Origin: Gongronella butleri
Lineage: Eukaryota; Mucoromycota; Mucoromycetes; Mucorales; Cunninghamellaceae
NCBI GenBank assembly: GCA_025201375.1
Contig: JAIWZP010000008.1
Location: 496,001-560,000 of the forward strand
Direction of reading: 5' to 3'
Length of the DNA: 64,000 nt
Positions 24,907 to 36,201 of this stretch are shown in pieces. The translations under genes and the position numbers were made by a program. How positions within the stretch are numbered: position 1 is the stretch's first letter; each line of letters opens with the position of its first letter. Under the pieces are notes generated by a model, which worked only from the letters and a program-made list of their open reading frames with translations, made no database searches and was not told the origin of the DNA.

Positions 24907-27026
24907 CTAATGTTGGCGAGGCGTGACCATGCAATTGAACTTGTTGTTTGCCACGGTGAGGGTGATAAAGTGGCGCACGTCCTTGGCCTGCTCCATTTCA
25001 GCCGGGATGGGCGCAATGTCAAAGTGGCGCAGGAATGACGCCAGGCCAAGGCGCATCTCAATCTTGGCAAAGTTCATGCCCACGCAATTGCGGCTGCCAA
25101 TGCTAAAGGGGAAAAACACATCGGTGGCCGCAGGCACGGGCGCGTCAGGCAGCCAGCGCTCAGGCTCAAAGCTGGAAGCATTGGGCCAGTATTTGTCATT
25201 CAGGTGAGCGTGGTACACCTAAAAAAACGCGTCAAAATAGGTTTCAATCGCACAAAGCACGTTTTTTTCTCTTACATTGGCGGCCACTGAAGTACCCTTT
25301 GGAATGAAAAGCTTGCCACCCAACATAACGTCGTGGTCGGCAATGCGCTCAATGGAATTGGCGGCCATGGCGTCCAAACGCAATGTTTCGTTGATGACGG
25401 CATTGAGGTAAGGCAACGTCTTGACTTGTTCGTGGCGGAACACGCCATTTTCGGGCAACTCCAGCGTGTCCACTTCCTCCTGGAGGCGCTTCAGAGCCGA
25501 TGGGTGGCGCAAAAGCTCAATGATGGCAAATCCAAGCGTGTTGCTTGTCGTCTCGCTCTGAAAAAAATAAAAAAAGACGCGTTAATTCGCTTCTAGGTTC
25601 TCTTTTTCTCTCTATTTTCTTGTTTCTTACACCGGCAATGAGGAACAGCACGGTCTCGGTGATGATGGCAATGTCGGACAGACGGTCATTGGGGTTGCTG
25701 GATTCCTTGGTGTCCAGCAGGATTTGCAAAATGTCGTTGCGGCGCTTGCCACTCTCAATGCGCTCCTTGATCACCTTGCCCATGAACTAGAAAAAGAGTG
25801 TGTCAGGCACGTGCGTTTGCTCGCAGCCTTTTTCTTTTGCGCAGCATGTGCATTTTTTCTCTCTTTTTCTCTTTTTTTTCGCTTTTTTCCTTTTGCGTTC
25901 TTACGTCAAGAATAATAGGATTGGTCTTGATGGTGCGGCCAAAGGTCAACAGCTTGACCAAGAAGGGATGATTGGCAGCCTGGAAAATAAAAAAGATGAG
26001 CTTTTGGCTGCGCACAAAGAAAAAAAAGACCTTACCCAGCTGGCAAGGCGCATTTCTCGCGCAATGCAATCGGGCACAGGGTGCGAGTCGTTCTCAATCA
26101 TGTTGAAGGACTGGCCAAAGGCAGTGGTGCCTGCAAAGAGAGCAAAATTTGCATGTCAATCGCCATTTTTTCAATTTTTTTTTGAATTTTACCAATTGTA
26201 TCCAAAGCGAGCGTTTGCCACATGTGCCACACGTCGACGGATGTAGCCTTGCCGCCATTGGCATCCACTTGCGACGAGACGCGCTTGAGCATGGTGGACA
26301 TCACCTCGTGCATCAGTTCCTCGAGCGAATTGAGATATTTGATGGAGAATGCCGGCGAAATCAGGCGACGCTGGTTCTTGTGGAAGGCCTTGTCGCGTGT
26401 CGAAAACAGCGTGTGCGTGTCATTTTCTGGTAAAAACAGGAAAAAGCGCGTCAGCACCTCAATTGGCGCCTCAATTTGCCCATTTTGGTTCCTTGTCTCA
26501 CTACTTACTCTTAAAGCTGTCATACACCTCGCCTTTTTGCAAATCGTCTTGCGAAAGCACTTGTTTGATCATATCCTTGTCCGCGACACTAATGGATTTG
26601 GGGCCCAAGCGCATCACCGGGCCATACTTGTCATGCATGGCAAGGATCTTCTTATACCTGGCATTGGAGAGAAATAAAACAAGGGGCGGTGCACGTCAGA
26701 TGACCATGAAATTGAGGCGCGGCTGATTTCGTCATTGCCGTGCTTACCCTGCGCCCTGGGGATTTTCCAATTTGGTGCGCGAAATATCAAAGAATCGGCA
26801 CGACGTGGGGCCAGGGATGTGGCTCAAGGGGCCAAAGTAGGCATCATACAATTTCTACGCAAGAGATAAGCGTCAGTGTTGTGCATTTCTTGCTTTTTTT
26901 TTAAGCGCGTACCTTGGTGACAATGTACGTGGCCAGGCCAATGGAGGCGACTTTTGCGATTTTTTCCAAGTCACCCTTGGGAGGGATGGATTTTTGGAGC
27001 TGGTCAAGCATGTGTTGATAGTCCAT
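24907..27026 (-). CDS. Cytochrome P450 monooxygenase
   Basis: Nine exons: 26913-27026, 26748-26854, 26509-26657, 26193-26426, 26036-26130, 25905-25979, 25631-25786, 25276-25557 and 24907-25218. They give 1524 nt and 507 aa. Hallmarks are the I-helix oxygen-binding motif AGSETTSN (309-316), ExxR in NETLRL (E367, R370), the PERW meander motif and the heme loop FSIGSRNCVG with C449 as the thiolate ligand. The N-terminus has a short, weak hydrophobic anchor followed by a proline hinge (HIPGPTS), as in ER-bound class II P450s. The substrate cannot be predicted. It stands alone, with no cluster partners such as a reductase or synthase nearby. All splice phases agree, so the gene looks intact. Confidence 0.93.
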
Positions 27027-27718
27027 GGTGAGTAAGTGTGCGTTTTAAAAACGAAATGCAAGTAAGGAAATTGGAAATTGTGAAAAAAAAAAAAAAAAAA
27101 AAAGTGCCGAAAACGCGCTGATCCTCTCCTTTTTATTCATTTTTGGAACGCCCGGCAATAGGACGACCGGTTTTCCGAGCGGCCAATCAGGCACCATAAC
27201 CGCCACAGTCGCACAGGCTAAAAGTTTGCGCCGAGGTTTGATCTGTCAACGCCATCCATCCATATTTGGAGCGGGAAAAGGTGGGATTTCATGGCTGATT
27301 TTTTTGCATTGCCGACCTGCCAAAAATATCATAATAAGCCATCCGTCCATCCATCCGGGTTTGTTGCTGAGCCCTAGCGGGTCTTGATGCATTGCCGTCT
27401 TGGCCTTGCCCCTGATTGGCCATGGCCATTGCTATTGTTTCTCTTTTTTTTCTATTTTATTTTTTTTCGATGAAAAAGGAGGCCCGTATTTTTGGCCTAC
27501 ACCAGGCCAATTCCATTTCTTCTCTTCCTCTACTTGGAAAAAAGGAGAAAAAATCCCCCCTCCTTCTTTTGCCGTCAATTCCTTCCCTCTCGCCGTCGCG
27601 TGATCCTTTTCTTTGTTCATCTTGCCTTAGGTTCTGTCAATTGTTGATTCGGAAAGCCTAAACGTTTGTGTGACCTGGATCCCTTCGCTTGCTTTTCATT
27701 TCTGCCTCTCTCTTTTTC
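27027..27718. promoter_or_regulatory. Divergent promoter region between P450 and surface protein
   Basis: 692 nt between divergent ATGs. It contains a long A run on the P450 side (27081-27102), a CATC/GTCC microrepeat (ccatccgtccatccatcc, about 27340-27356) and T/C-rich sequence before the plus-strand gene. No specific binding site is asserted. Confidence 0.5.
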
Positions 27719-29275
27719 ATGGATTCTTCCTCCAGCGATTCATCGTCCAGCTCGAATCGTCCCAATTACCAAGACCCCTCCTCTGAATCGCCTTCATCCG
27801 CCACAAACGACGCGCGTGGCTCATCCAAAGAACGAAACACATCGACCGACTCGCCTTCTTCGTCTTCCTCCTCTTCTTCTTCTTCCTCTTCTTCTTCTTC
27901 CTCTTCTTCCTCAGTAACATTGCCGCCTTCTACGACCACAGATCCACCCACCACCACCACCACCACCACCACCTCATCCATGGATCCTCCAACCACCTCT
28001 TCCGTGGGTCCCACCACCCCAACCACCACGAGTGACCCTCCCACGACCACGACGGATCCTCCCAGCACCACTACGGCTCCTCCCAGCACCACCACGACCG
28101 AACCTCCCTCGACAACCACCACCACCGTGCCTCCAACAACGACAACCACCACGGTGCCACCTACAACGACGACAACATCGTCCTTGTACAGCACCACCAC
28201 GACCACCTCGTCCCTGTCGAGCACCACGACTACGTCCTTGCCATCGTCCTCGACCACGCCGAGCTCAATTCCGCCCACAACCTCGTCCGACATGACCACC
28301 ACGCCTTATGTGCCCTCATCAAGCGCCAGCGACGGCTATACATCGACTTTTTCGTCCATTGCACCCACCAATCGTAAGTTTGGATAATGAGGAAAAAGGG
28401 GAAGGGGGCAATTGGGCCCGCGTACGCGCGCTGTCAATTAACCTCTTTTGTTTATTATTTGTGTTTTATTTAGCTCCTCCCTCATCTGGTGGGACCAACA
28501 CGGGCGCCATTGCTGGCGGCGTCGTGGGTGTGGTTGCTGGCGTCGCTCTTATTGGTAAAAAAAAAAAAAAAAAAAAAAAGAAAGAAAAATACAAGAAAAA
28601 ATGGGCGTGCAGTAGGCACGCGTTTTGCATAAATTAACGAGGCCAATTCTCCCTTTTTTTGATGGATTTTTAGGAGCGGGCGTGTTTTTCTTTGTGCGAC
28701 GCAAGCGACGTAACAACAGAAAGGAGCAATACAATGATCCGTTTGAAATGCAAGATGAAGGTCTTGCGGGTGCTGGCGGCGCGAATGCCGGCTTGGCGGG
28801 AGGTGCCGCTGCTGCAGGCACGTCGGCCACGGCCACTGGCTATGAAATGGACCATGCAGGGTACCAATACCAGCGTAATCCTACGTCGCCCAGCCAGGCA
28901 TGGGCAGCGGCGTCGCCTTTGGGTTACGAGGCCTATGATGGCTATGACAGCGGACGCCATTACACGTCCAACAACCAGTATTTGGACCCGTCTGCCTATT
29001 ATTATGATCCGTACACCGAGGCCGGTGTGGTTGGCCCCACGGCGGCCGCTGCAGGTGCGGCTGGAGCCATTGCAGGCGGTGCTGCTGCCGGCGGCATGAT
29101 CGACACGCCCTATTCGGCCACATCCTCGGAACCCACCACCATGTCCCCCGGATTCACACAAAAACCAGACGACGTCGGCACTACCGCCACCGAGGACGCG
29201 CATCACGACCCGCCCCATTCACCCATAGACGATGCCGCCTCCCATCGCTCCGACGACAGCAATTTCCCCCATTAA
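27719..29275 (+). CDS. Ser/Thr-rich single-pass surface protein (mucin/Wsc/Mid2-like)
   Basis: Three exons, 27719-28373, 28474-28554 and 28674-29275, give 1338 nt and 445 aa. The first 220 residues are almost entirely Ser, Thr and Pro, with an uninterrupted Ser run of about 20 and many PPTTT/PPSTTT units, typical of heavily O-mannosylated stalks. A single transmembrane helix follows (GAIAGGVVGVVAGVALIGAG then VFFFV) and a stop-transfer RRKRRNNRK. The cytosolic tail of about 180 residues is rich in Gly/Ala and Tyr. This architecture is that of fungal cell-wall stress sensors and mucin-like proteins, but there is no WSC cysteine domain. No signal peptide follows the ATG used. The frame is open upstream to 27674 and encodes a hydrophobic LLFISASLFF, so an upstream exon or start may be missing. 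Confidence 0.72.
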
Positions 29276-32200
29276 AACCGCTTTTTCTTCATCCACCCTC
29301 CTCATCTTTTTCATGCTATTCAATTAAAAAAATCATCATCTATCTGTACGCGAAAAATCTCTTAATTGCTTCTTGTGAGCCCAAACAAAGGGGGAAACCA
29401 AACAAAAACAAAAGAGGGGGGAGCGTGCACGCGCATGCCCCTGATCGTCCCCCCCCTTGCCTCGCCCCCTCCTTGCGCGCCAAACGCACGCGACAATGAT
29501 CGCCCTGCATCCCTCCATGCACTCATCACTCCAAATAGACATGATGTATGCGATGACGACGCTCGTTGAACGGTGAAAATGGTGTAAATCACGGTCAACA
29601 AAGATTGGTCTCTTGCAAATCAGCAACAGATCGTCATAAAACTGAAACATATGCCCATTGGATCCACACGCCATTCATGATTGCTATAAAAAGCAGGGGT
29701 CGGATTTGACCAATTTGGTCAAACACGCTGCTTCTTTGTTTCACGCCCTTTGGCACCACTCAGAGCCATGAATGCCTTCCAAGACAATCAACTGAGAGCA
29801 CAACGTCTCGGTCGTCTTTTTAGGCCTGCACACACGACCCTGCGCCGTGTTGGGCATCCGTCAAGTCGATTTTTTCGCCTTTATTTTTTTTCGATTTTCA
29901 CGCTTTTAAGGCCTCGCCCCAAAAGTCCAAGCACTCTGCTGACTGGTAGCCACTTTTGCTGCGGTGTGAGAACCTCAAAACTCCTGGGAGAGAGGTGTGA
30001 CATGAGGCCTCGCGCCACTCATATCGAGCAAACGTGGGCAAAGGACGCCAAAATCCAGATTTCTCGAGATCCTGTGATTCGAAACGCATTGAAACTTGCT
30101 CATCGTGTTCATTTTCTCGGGTACTACAGTTTTACTGCGTGCCAAAAAGCACGACGATGCCGTGCATGCCATGTCCATATAGGACAAAGCTCAATTCTGG
30201 ATTTTTGCGTTTTGCGCATTTTTTTCATGATCCAGTGCAGTCGACAGTCATTGGACTGGACAGAGCTTATGTGGCGCAACCACTTTGTCGCTCACAGTTC
30301 GGTCGTTGCGATGATTTTGAGGTCGCCCCACGAAAATATGAAAAATAAGCCGTGTCAAGCACTCAGCCCAAAATTGAACATTCTGGCCGCAAGAGTCGCT
30401 CCATATTTGCACACAAGATGTAACGGATGGATAAACGACAAAAGCGACAAAAATGAGCGAGGTCTATTTCCCCATGAACGAGCAATGGGCGATTATCGTT
30501 TTAACTTTAAAAAACGAATGCCATGGAAAAACGGGCCCAATAGAGCTGCACCGACGCGTTCATTAGCAAGAAATGTTTTCATGTGCATGGATTGATGAGA
30601 AACAGGCACGTGGAACTCGACATTTGACGCGCTTTATCACGCGTCGAAAATTGTCGATGGTTTTGAAACCGTGTAAAAAATGCCAGAAATTTTTTTCATC
30701 GATTGTCGATGTCCATATGCGCAGCGAGCCATGCTGTTTCTGGTGACACGGTTTTCAAGGCGCTGCGCCCAATCCTCGTTGAACTTACCATGACATAAGG
30801 GATCGCAGGCTTTTTGCGTTTTACTCGACAACCAGTCAATAGACCCCCGATTTTTATTGCATTTTTGTCGGCAATTAGAGTGTGTTTACAGCATGATTGA
30901 ATGGGCACGGCGATCCGAGGGCCCATTTTCAACATCCATGATCGGTAACCCTTGGAAAATTCGCAATTTTCGAAAATAAGTATTAGCCGCTATCTAGTAG
31001 CCGTAGTGATCCAAGAGTGGACTCAATCGAAAGAGAAGCGCTGGGATTCGCACAAGTGACAACTGGATTCCTTGTATATTGTCCTTTTTTTTTTTTTTTT
31101 TTTTTGTTAAGCAACCATAAAACGATAACCCCCCGCATTTAATCACGATTTTATGGGCCACGATCTAGTTTGCCATCGTTTTTACACATTATATAGCAAG
31201 CTACGAACAAAAACACAACGCACAAGGCTCAAATTTGGGACCTGAAGGACAAGGTCATCGAAAAAAAGACAGAATAATCTTGCCCGACAAAGCAAACGCA
31301 TAAATCTCAAGATTGTGCTATCCGAGCAACCACGAGACCCTGACATCACTGACTATCTGTATTATCAACCACCACTGGTTTGAAATTGAGGTCAATCGAC
31401 TACGTAAAAGGGAGCTGCCTTTGACATGATCGAATTTCACGCCAATTGTGATTTTTTACGAGACACATCCATCATTTATTGTTTTATTTTGATACATTTG
31501 GAAGAGTTCATGCATACGACTGATTTGAGCCTACTTTGGCCGCCGTGTGCAGCGTATATTCCACATGGCACCCTATTATAAAAAGGGTCAATTTTCATGG
31601 ATGCACCTCTTTGATTTTCATCGACTACCGCCATCGGCTCCCAGACTCGGTGTGCACAGGCACCTTGACTAACTTGTTGATTTTCCGCGGGCAAGGGGGT
31701 GGCCAAGTCCGCTCTGTGCCGAGAAAGTTGTATTTAAAGGGGCAAACCCTCTCTTTTTTGGCTCAAGGTCAAGTCGACGAAAATTCATCTCAGTGGCCGT
31801 AAATTCGCGTCATCCCGGAGAGGCCGACCGTGCGCACCTGTGAAGGTCCTGGGCAAAAGATTAGCGAGTTTTCCGGTCGTGTCATCGCACAACAAAGTGA
31901 GCGCGTTTTTATCCCGGGTTTGACGCGCGGCCACGCGACACCCAGTGGATGGCGCTGCTCGATCGATATATTAAAAGGTATATCTGCCCGTGAACTTGCC
32001 AGCGCATCCAACTTTTTGTCTTTGCCCAAGACAAGTGGCGAGCAATGGAGATTTGAAAACAAGATGTTTTACGACCGTAAATGCTCTTTTCTCGACGCCC
32101 ATCAAGCCATTCGCGGCGCTCTGCATCTCAATCAACTAGCATTCACTCAAAGTACCAGTGGTACAAGTTTGGAGCCAATCAGGCAAAACTTGGTCTTTTT

Positions 32201-32963
32201 TTCAAAAATCGAGTCCTGCCCACGCGTTGCCATTTGCCGTATGCTTTACGACGCGATTCCGCGGCAATCCTTGAGGCTAGAGGCTTGGGCAAGTGCTCAA
32301 ATGAAAGCGACCACGTTGCTTTACCTTTTACGATCATCATAGCAAAGAGAGGGGCAATCGATGGCAATCATGCGAAATATAAAAAAAAAGGTTGGGTGAC
32401 ACGCGCCTGTCATCTGATTTCACACGCGTGTCACGCTCATTTTGGCTATGTGGGCGGCTCTTGCCGAGGACTAAAGATAGCTGCATGGCACGGGCCACGC
32501 GTATGGATGTGTGCCAATGGCATTTGACGTGCCATCGTCTTGGTGTTCTGTAGTCCCTGGACAAAAAGGAAAAAAGGGGAGTTTGATTGCCATTTTCCGC
32601 GGCCGCCATGGCTTTTCCGGGCAATTGGCCGAGCATCGATTCCTGTTGTTAGGAAACGAGGTTTAAATGGCCGCCATTGGCCACAAAACTACGATGACTC
32701 AAGGGAGGCATGGACATTTGGAAGAAAATTAGCGCGTGGCTACTAAAATGCCCCAACCTGAATGGATATTTTTTTTTCTTTTTTTCACAAGCGAGCTGAT
32801 TTCCAAAAGCGGACTGATGACAATCTCTTCGGCCATCGGTTTGCTTATCTCCTTTTTGTCGCTTTTTTCTTTTTCTTCTTCTTTTCTTTGCAAACCAGGA
32901 AAAAAAAGCCACCTCCTCCCTCGTCTTTCCCTTTTTTCCACCCCTCTCTCCTCTACTTTGCAA
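29276..32963. repeat. Gene-free island with R1/R2-type repeat fragments
   Basis: 3.7 kb without a convincing gene. Repeat landmarks are a 'gcaccgacgcgttcattagc' block at about 30548, matching 'gccgacgcgtccactagc' at about 13794; 'cacgcgtcgaaaa' near 30640; 'cgacaaccagtcaatagac' at about 30826; and a 'gtgatccaagagtggactca' block at about 31005 that recurs near 56198 as 'gtgacccaggagtgggctca'. A T run of about 23 lies at 31085-31107. The right end (32700-32963) is T/C-rich and is the likely promoter of the NADH dehydrogenase gene. Confidence 0.6.
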
Positions 32964-34721
32964 ATGCAAGCTGCCACCAGAGCTATTGCTGGTACGATAA
33001 AAAAAAACGAGCAACTCTTGACCTTTTTGTGACGGCTGACCTCAATTTTTGCTCTATTTTCGTTTTTACAGGATCTTCTTTGCGTAAATCTGTCCAGCTG
33101 ACGGGCGCGATCGGTGCGCGTCGGTTCAACAGCACGGTTGCTACGCCCAAAAAGTCGTGGTCCAAGTGGACTGTGTTTAAAACCACGGTCAAGGTCGGTG
33201 CCGTCGCGTTTGTGGCCACCAGCGCTTATGGTAAAAGGGCGAAAGCGTTGCTCCTGGACCGTTCCAATTTCTCATTTTGTCTTTCTTAATTAGCCATGTA
33301 CGAATTCCGCCATCCCGCGGTGCAGGCGGATCACGATCCGAGCAAAAAGACGATTGTCGTGCTTGGCAGCGGCTGGGCGTCGACGTCGTTCTTAAAGGCG
33401 ATTGACACGGACGAGTACAATGTGGTCATGGTCTCGCCTCGCAACTACTTTTTGTTCACGCCCTTGTTGCCCAGCTGCACGGTCGGCACCATTGATTTGC
33501 GCTCGATCCTCGAGCCCCTGCGCTTCATCACCCGCCACAAGTCGCGCGCCGTCAAGGTGTACGAGGCCGAGTGCACGGAAATCGACCCGGATCAAAAGAT
33601 GATCACCATTGTCGGTACGTAAAACAAAAAAAAAGAGAAAAGAGGGCAAAAAACAGAATTTCCTCTCATTTTTTTATTTTTACAGACAATTCGGATATCA
33701 AGGGTTCCCGTGAAAAGACGACGCTTCCCTACGACTATTTGATTGTCGGTGTTGGCGCGACGAACCAGACCTTTGGCATCAAGGGTGTCGAAGAGTTTGG
33801 CTGCTTCCTCAAGGAGGTGTGGGACGCGCAAAAGATCCGCTCCAAGCTGATGGACTGCATTGAGACTGCCGGCTTCCCTGACCAGACCCCTGAGGAGATT
33901 GAGCGCCTGCTGAGTAACGTGGAAACAAGAAAAAAAAAGGAGGATCAATGGGCCAAAACTCATTTTTTTTACCATTTTTGACTAGGCATCACGGTTGTTG
34001 GTGGTGGTCCCACTGGTGTAAGTTTTTTTTTTTTCGTGGCTCCGGACACGCGCAAATGAGCTCACACTGTTGTTGTTTTTATCAAATAGATTGAGTATGC
34101 TGCGGAATTGCACGACTTTTTGGTGGATGATCTGACGGCATGGTATCCTGATCTTGTTGGCAAGCTCAAGATCACACTTGTGGAAGCGCTGCCCAATGTG
34201 TTGCCTGCGTTCTCCAAGCAATTGATCGAATACACCGAGTCGACGTTTAAGGAGCAAAACATCAACATTTTGACAAAGACCATGGTCAAGGAGGTGCGTG
34301 AAAAGGAGATTGTCGTGCAGCGCCCCGACGGGCAGCAAGAGGTGATCCCGTACGGTCTGTTGGTGTGGGCCACGGGCAATACGTCGCGTCCTTTGGTCCG
34401 CGATCTGATGGCCAAGTTCCCCGACACGCAAAATGTGCGCCGTGGCCTCGTTGTCGATGATTGGTTGCGCCTGCAAGGCTCAGAGACCATCTTTGCCCTC
34501 GGCGACGCCACCGCCACAAAGTATGCGCCCACCGCCCAGGTCGCCGCCCAGCAGGGCAAGTATCTCGCACGTCTGTTCCAGCAAATGGCCGTGCGCGAGC
34601 GTCTCGAGATTGAACTCGAGGCCGGCATGACCGACGAGGAACGCAAGAAAAAGGAACGCAAGCTGCAAAAGGCCCAGGAGATCAAACCCTTCCAATATTC
34701 GCACCAAGGCTCATTATGGTA

Positions 34722-34767
<46 letters not shown>

Positions 34768-35014
34768 CGCGAAATAGCACCAGTGTATTGATCATCTTCT
34801 TTTTTTTCATGTAACAAATAGTTATGTCGGCTCGGACAAGGCCATTGCTGACCTTCCGTTTGGCCCAGGCAACGTGGCGTCGGGTGGTGTGGCCACTTAC
34901 GCGTTCTGGCGCTCGGCGTACATTTCCAATCTGTTCTCCGGCCGCAATCGTGTGCTGGTGATCACCGACTGGTTGAAAAAGACCTTTTTGGGTCGTGACA
35001 TCTCTAGAGAATAG
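32964..35014 (+). CDS. Alternative (type II) NADH dehydrogenase, mitochondrial
   Basis: Seven exons: 32964-32991, 33072-33230, 33294-33614, 33686-33913, 33986-34017, 34090-34718 and 34822-35014. They give 1590 nt and 529 aa. The N-terminus is an Arg/Ser/Thr-rich presequence ending in ARRFNST, followed by a hydrophobic stretch (VGAVAFVATSAYAMYEF). The first Rossmann motif VVLGSGWAS (84-92) binds FAD, and the second, ITVVGGGPTGIEYAAEL, binds NADH. WATGNTSRPL and IFALGDATA are further family signatures, and the C-terminus has the membrane-associated YLARLF...FWRSAYIS region. NDE/NDI enzymes pass electrons from NADH to ubiquinone without pumping protons; whether this one faces the matrix or the intermembrane space cannot be read. 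It has no EF-hand. The intron at 34719-34821 carries an A run of about 40. Confidence 0.94.
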
Positions 35015-36201
35015 ATTTTCCTCCCATTTGCCTCGTTTGGCCCTCATCTTCATCGTTTTCTATGCCTATTACACTCATTTCTTACGCAAAATAAATCATA
35101 GACAAATCAATTACAGCTTTCTCATCATGAAATACAAAAGGGATGCCGGCCAATGGCGAGACTTTTTATAATTGGGTGACGCGTGGGCGCGCTGGTGGCA
35201 AGGTAAAATCGAGAGACGCGACGCGTCGATACGCGTCGATTTCCAATGGACGTCAAGGCGTATAAAAACAAAGAGAGACAAGGAGACAAAAAGACAAAGA
35301 GACAGCTCCGTTCATTGCTAAAACGACAATTGAAAACAAAATTAGGATCAATTGGCATGAAAACGCCATTGTTGAATAATTGCGCCTTTTGTCCCAAGCC
35401 AACCATGCGCGCTCGGACATGTCGCATTGGTAGCAAAGGGCAAAAAAAGCGGAGATTTCCTTTTAAAGATGGACTTGGCTCCAGTTCATAAACATGATGT
35501 GTGCGCAAGCACGCGATCCAGCAATTCGAAAGGCTGTTTTGTCCACCACCACCTGCCCGGATGCATCGAGTCAACGCATGGCCTTGTCTGTCTCCTGTGT
35601 CTTCTTCCTTGCACGAAGCTTCAAAAGGCAGTAGAATGTCATTTCAAGCTTCCAATTCCCTTGAATCACCTCGAAAATAACAAACTGGGCACTCAAGGCC
35701 ATCCTTTGGCCAGGCACTTGTCTGATGATGACGTGGCGCTAGCAAAGGGTCCGACAGAGACATGATTGCATGGTTACTGCGGTTGCTAGGACGAAAAGCC
35801 AATGTGATCGCACGGAGTTGCGCAATGTGACTGGGCCACAACACGAATTGGCAAGTTTGGCGTCTTGTTTTTTTTCAATGGGCGACTCATTTTTTTTTTT
35901 TTGATTCTGTTTTTCTTCGTCTTTGTTCGAAACGTTTAACGAGCGTCCCCTTTGCCCTTTGTTTCCCCCGTTTTCCCCTTTGAACACACCTTCCACACCT
36001 GTGCTTTGTTTAAAAAAAGCCATAGTGTGTGTTTTTATTGTGTGTTTTTTTTCCCTTCTCTCCCTCTGTGTGTTTTTCTGTATTAGCTGAAAAACAAGCA
36101 GGCCAGTTTGGAAGTGCGACGTTTTTTTTTTCTTTTTTATTTTCTTTTGCCTCTTTTTTTCTTGTTTTTCTTGCTTGCTTGTATTGTTCGCAACGCTTTT
36201 T
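35015..36201. other. Intergenic spacer, no gene seen
   Basis: 1.2 kb. Near 35089 an AATAAA-like signal (aaataaatca) probably ends the NADH dehydrogenase mRNA. At 35219-35242 there is a double 'cgacgcgtcgatacgcgtcg' palindromic cluster. The last 300 bases are T-rich and likely hold the promoter and 5' UTR of the next gene. Confidence 0.5.

Noticed and set aside
24907..27026. A secondary-metabolite cluster around the P450
   Set aside because: The neighbours are housekeeping or surface-protein genes; no synthase, reductase or cluster regulator lies nearby.
27416..27661. Open frame starting MAIAIVSLFF, which looks like a signal peptide before the surface protein
   Set aside because: No donor site links it in frame to the Ser/Thr-rich exon; the hydrophobic run comes from a T tract.
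29750..30595. A 281-codon open frame
   Set aside because: Its 3' part overlaps repeat blocks also found at 13790-13900, it has no domain, its composition is unlike the genes here (rich in Cys, His and Arg) and there is no intron pattern.
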